From Nitrospinae bacterium CG11_big_fil_rev_8_21_14_0_20_56_8 (lineage in GTDB: Bacteria; Nitrospinota; Nitrospinia; Nitrospinales; VA-1), in assembly GCA_002796165.1 (NCBI GenBank), contig PCWF01000243.1:12025-28216 (forward strand): 16,192 nt of DNA, read 5' to 3'. The notes beneath the pieces are model-generated. The model was not told where the DNA came from, made no database searches, and saw only the letters and a program-made list of their open reading frames with translations. Made by a program: the position numbers and the translations under genes. Each line of letters begins with the position of its first letter. The stretch's first letter is position 1. This document shows, one piece after another, positions 13,551 to 16,192 of the stretch.

Positions 13551-14540
13551 ATGATTCTGGCGGGCGATATCGGGGGGACCAAGGTCAATCTGGCGGTTTT
13601 TGAAGAGACGAATGGCCGCCTGGAAAAGAGAGAGGAACGCAAGTTTGAAAGCCGCGGGTATCCGGGGCTGGTCGAGATCCTCGACGAATACTTGCAGGGG
13701 AAATCACTCTCCCTGTCTGCCGCCTGTTTTGGCGTCGCGGGCCCGGTGAAGGACGGAAAATGCCAGGTCACAAACCTGCCCTGGAACCTGGACGTTGTGG
13801 CATTGAAAACCCGTCTGGGGCTGGATGCTGTCTGGTTGATCAACGACCTTGCCGCGATGGCGGCCTCGGTTCCCTTCCTGGAAGCCGACGAATTGGAATG
13901 TCTCCAACCGGGGATCGATGAGGAGGGGAGAATCGCCGTGTTGGCGGCGGGGACGGGCTTGGGGCAGGCGTTTCTGGTTCCCGATCCGTCGGGACGCTAT
14001 CTCATTCTCGATTCTGAAGGGGGCCATGCCGATTTTGCCCCACGCAACGAACAGGAGGCGGACCTGTTGAGGTTTTCACTCCGGCATTGGGATCGGGTCA
14101 GCGTGGAACGCATTCTTTCGGGGCCGGGCCTGGTGCACCTGTACCGCTTTTTTCTGGAGCGGACGAATCTGGCCGAACCCCCTTGGATCGTTGAACAGTT
14201 CAAGAATGAAGATCGCGGAGCGGTGGTGACGCGCAACGCCCTCGGCAAACGGTTCCCTCCCTGCGAGCAGGCGCTCGATCTTTTTGTTTCCCTTTATGGG
14301 GCGGTGGCGGGAAACCTGGCCCTGCAGGTGATGACCCGGGGCGGAGTGTATGTGGGGGGAGGGATTGCGCCGCAGATCATTTCGGCCCTCAAGGGGGGAG
14401 TATTTCAGGAGGCTTTTGTGGCCAAGGGCCGGTTTCGCCCCTTTCTGGAACAGATTCCCGTCCGCGTGATCTTCAATGACAAGGCCGCCCTGCTCGGAGC
14501 CGCCCGCTACGCACAGGGCGAAAAATTTGTCCGGAATTGA
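13551..14540 (+). CDS. glk: Glucokinase (Glk family)
   Basis: ATP-dependent glucose kinase that produces the glucose 6-phosphate used by the pgi product. Of 329 residues: phosphate loop LAGDIGGTKVNLAVF (3-17), ACFGVAGPV (58-66), the catalytic aspartate D99 in WLINDLAAM, adenosine loop AAGTGLGQAF (132-141), sugar-binding E156-G-G-H-ADFAP, and GGVYVGGGIAP (264-274). EGGHADFAP and the lack of a ROK zinc cysteine motif place it in the E. coli Glk family, not ROK. I chose ATG 13551 because AAAGG at 13541-13545 is 5 bases upstream; the GTG at 13545 in frame would add only two residues. It lies 24 bases after the transaldolase and completes a glk/pgi/tal sugar module. Confidence 0.95.
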   Translation: MILAGDIGGTKVNLAVFEETNGRLEKREERKFESRGYPGLVEILDEYLQGKSLSLSAACFGVAGPVKDGKCQVTNLPWNLDVVALKTRLGLDAVWLINDLAAMAASVPFLEADELECLQPGIDEEGRIAVLAAGTGLGQAFLVPDPSGRYLILDSEGGHADFAPRNEQEADLLRFSLRHWDRVSVERILSGPGLVHLYRFFLERTNLAEPPWIVEQFKNEDRGAVVTRNALGKRFPPCEQALDLFVSLYGAVAGNLALQVMTRGGVYVGGGIAPQIISALKGGVFQEAFVAKGRFRPFLEQIPVRVIFNDKAALLGAARYAQGEKFVRN

Positions 14541-14554
14541 CTTCCGATCCGTAG

Positions 14555-14595
14555 TAAAATTCGCATTTTTCCCGGGCCGCCGCCCGGGGTACCCC
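14555..14595 (+). promoter_or_regulatory. argG leader: possible -10 box and GC-rich hairpin
   Basis: TAAAAT at 14555-14560 is a plausible -10 box, but no -35 box stands 16-18 bases upstream (TTGACT at 14537-14542 is too close, at 12 bases). From about 14567 the transcript would begin with a run of T, then a hairpin of 14571-14577 paired with 14582-14588 (7 GC pairs, 4-base loop). It partly overlaps the palindrome GGGGTACCCC (14586-14595). No T-run follows the hairpin, so it is not a standard terminator for glk. Confidence 0.4.
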
Positions 14596-14623
14596 ATCAC
14601 ACTCCATGAATTAACGGAATTGT

Positions 14624-15832
14624 ATGAAAACCAAACCGCAAAAAATCGTTCTTGCCTATTCGGGCGGACTGGACACCTCAGTCATCATCAAGTGGCTCAA
14701 AGAGAAATACGAATGCGAAATCATCGCGTTTTCGGCGGATCTCGGCCAGGGACAGGAGTTGGCCCCGGTGCGGGAAAAGGCCCTTAAAACCGGTGCGGAG
14801 AAGGTCTATATCGAGGATCTGAAGGAGGAGTTCGTCCGGGACTTCATTTTTCCCATGCTTCGCGCGGGCGCATATTATGAGAAAGATTACCTGATGGGAA
14901 CCTCCATCGCCCGGCCTCTCATCGCCAAGGAGCAGATTCGCATTGCGGAGAAAGAGGGGGCCGACGGCGTGGCGCACGGCGCCACCGGCAAGGGAAACGA
15001 CCAGGTTCGGTTCGAGCTGACCTACCAGACCCTGAATCCGCACATCAAGGTGATTGCCCCGTGGCGGGAATGGGACCTCACCTCGCGCACGGCGCTTCTC
15101 GACTATGCCCGTACGCACAATATCCCCGTTCCCGTGACGAAGGCGAAACCGTACAGCATGGACCGGAATATGTTTCACGTCAGTTACGAAGGCGGCGTGC
15201 TGGAAGACCCCTGGTGCGAACCTGAGGAAGATATGTTCCAGATGACGGTGTCTCCGGAAAAGGCGCCGGACCGCGCCACCCTCGTCGAAATCCAATACGA
15301 ATCCGGAAATCCGGTCGCCGTGAATGGCGAACGCCTCAGCCCGGCGGCCCTGATCGAGAAACTGAACCAGATCGGCGGAGCAAACGGCATCGGTCGGATC
15401 GACATCGTTGAAAACCGGTTTGTGGGAATGAAATCGCGCGGCATTTATGAAACTCCCGGAGGAACCATTTTGCATGCCGCCCACGATGCGGTGGAGTCTA
15501 TTACGTTGGATCGGGAAGTGATGCATCTGCGGGATACCCTGATCCCCGCCTACGCGCGGATGATTTACAATGGATTCTGGTACTCGCCGGAACGGGAGTT
15601 TCTGCAAAAGGCCTTCGACGAGTCCCAGCGGCATGTCAACGGGACGGCCCGGATCAGGCTGTACAAGGGAAACTGCACCGTGGTCGGAAGGAAGGCGGAA
15701 AAATCGCTCTATCAACAGCACCTTGCCACTTTCGAGGAAGATGAAAATTACCGCCAGGACGATGCGGAAGGGTTCATCCGGCTTAACGCCCTGCGACTGA
15801 AGATTTATTCGGAAACCTTCGGTAAATCATAA
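14624..15832 (+). CDS. argG: Argininosuccinate synthase
   Basis: ATP-dependent ligase that joins citrulline and aspartate to argininosuccinate, the penultimate step of arginine synthesis. The 402-residue length matches the common bacterial form, not the longer E. coli ArgG. The ATP pyrophosphatase P-loop AYSGGLDTSV is at 11-20, and the second signature GATGKGNDQVRFE is at 119-131. YEKDYLMGTSIARPLIAK (85-102) and APWREWDL (145-152) are also characteristic. The ATG at 14624 is preceded only by a weak GGA (ACGGAATTGT). It lies 83 bases after glk, with its own leader hairpin, so it may be a separate unit or read through from glk. No other arginine gene is seen in the window. Confidence 0.97.
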   Translation: MKTKPQKIVLAYSGGLDTSVIIKWLKEKYECEIIAFSADLGQGQELAPVREKALKTGAEKVYIEDLKEEFVRDFIFPMLRAGAYYEKDYLMGTSIARPLIAKEQIRIAEKEGADGVAHGATGKGNDQVRFELTYQTLNPHIKVIAPWREWDLTSRTALLDYARTHNIPVPVTKAKPYSMDRNMFHVSYEGGVLEDPWCEPEEDMFQMTVSPEKAPDRATLVEIQYESGNPVAVNGERLSPAALIEKLNQIGGANGIGRIDIVENRFVGMKSRGIYETPGGTILHAAHDAVESITLDREVMHLRDTLIPAYARMIYNGFWYSPEREFLQKAFDESQRHVNGTARIRLYKGNCTVVGRKAEKSLYQQHLATFEEDENYRQDDAEGFIRLNALRLKIYSETFGKS

Positions 15833-15838
15833 GAGTCG

Positions 15839-15856
15839 AAAAAGCGGTTCTTTTTT
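15839..15856 (+). terminator. Possible weak terminator after argG
   Basis: AAAAAG (15839-15844) can pair with CTTTTT (15850-15855) around a 5-base loop, and the T-run ends at 15856. The stem is AT-rich and short, so efficiency would be low. Confidence 0.25.
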
Positions 15857-15868
15857 ATCTCGCGACCG

Positions 15869-15883
15869 TATAAAATTTGAGCT
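15869..15883 (+). promoter_or_regulatory. Possible -10 box immediately before the response regulator
   Basis: TATAAA at 15869-15874 lies 9 bases before the ATG at 15884. Transcription would begin near 15881, giving a leaderless or near-leaderless mRNA. No Shine-Dalgarno is seen in the gap, which agrees with that reading. No convincing -35 hexamer is present. Confidence 0.35.
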
Positions 15884-16192
15884 ATGGGAGTTGTTCTGGT
15901 CGTTGATGATGAAAAGAGTCTTCGCGATTTATTAACCATCATGCTGGAAAATGAGGGTTATGAGGTGAAGACTGCCGCCAGCGGCGAAAGCGCGGTTCGG
16001 CTGGTCCGGGAAACGGATTTCGACCTGGTGCTCACCGACATTCGCATGAAGCGTTCCAACGGGATCGATGTCCTGGAAACGGTGCGCGAAGTTCAGCCGG
16101 AAACCCCCGTGGTGATGATGACCGCCTTCGCCTCCGCCGATACCGCGGTGGAGGCCATGAAAAAAGGCGCCTACGATTATATCTCCAAGCCC
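15884..16192 (+). CDS. Response regulator receiver domain, NtrC-type (cut by window end)
   Basis: The first 103 residues of a two-component response regulator; the frame is open at the window edge. The receiver has D8-D9 for metal binding, phosphoacceptor D52 in VLTDIRM, T80 in VVMMTAFAS and K102 in YDYISKP. The segment MTAFASADTAVEAMKKGAYDYISKP is typical of NtrC-class regulators (NtrC, PilR, AtoC), so a sigma-54-activating AAA+ domain and an HTH are expected beyond the window; this is inference. The ATG is close behind a possible -10 box without a ribosome binding site. A partner kinase is not in the window and would be sought downstream. Confidence 0.92.
   Translation, partial: MGVVLVVDDEKSLRDLLTIMLENEGYEVKTAASGESAVRLVRETDFDLVLTDIRMKRSNGIDVLETVREVQPETPVVMMTAFASADTAVEAMKKGAYDYISKP

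Overview
This window looks like chromosomal housekeeping sequence from a Gram-negative bacterium of moderately high G+C content. Evidence for a Gram-negative envelope is a lipobox lipoprotein, a membrane-anchored SPOR-domain protein and a class A penicillin-binding protein. The mix of genes (a 400-residue-type ArgG, a Bacillus-type short Pgi, an unusually long transaldolase, a two-Cys/one-Asp HemB) would fit a deep-branching phylum such as Nitrospinota. That placement is an impression from protein flavour, not a demonstrated assignment. No phage, IS element, CRISPR array, tRNA or rRNA was seen.

Layout. (1) 64-192: a 42-residue lipoprotein, followed by a rho-independent terminator near 310-354. 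(2) 574-2379: a small alpha-helical protein, a radical SAM enzyme of unknown function and a 60-residue beta-rich protein. They end in a terminator shared with a convergent 130-residue orphan protein (2413-2805, minus strand). (3) 3216-4190: hemB, apparently on its own after a 410-base intergenic region. (4) 4342-9724: a tight four-gene operon with ATGA/TTGA overlaps. It encodes a Cro/C1-type HTH protein with a long basic tail, a single-span envelope protein, a PBP1A-like peptidoglycan synthase, and a three-span protein joining a cytoplasmic helical domain to a periplasmic SPOR domain. (5) 9732-10729, minus strand: an overlapping pair of a small membrane protein and a class I methyltransferase. 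(6) 10950-14540: pgi, a transaldolase and glk in a row, forming a sugar-phosphate module with zero or 24-base gaps. (7) 14624-15832: argG behind a GC-rich hairpin. (8) 15884 to the window end: the receiver domain of an NtrC-type response regulator, cut by the window edge.

The recognised genes serve central functions: tetrapyrrole synthesis (hemB), glucose/hexose phosphate and pentose phosphate metabolism (glk, pgi, tal), arginine synthesis (argG) and cell-wall synthesis (PBP1A plus SPOR partner). The least explained parts are the radical SAM gene with its small neighbours, the envelope operon with its basic-tailed HTH protein and two undescribed membrane partners, and the membrane protein/methyltransferase pair. 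Several genes have a good -10 box, no clear -35 box and little or no Shine-Dalgarno sequence, and some leaders carry inverted repeats.
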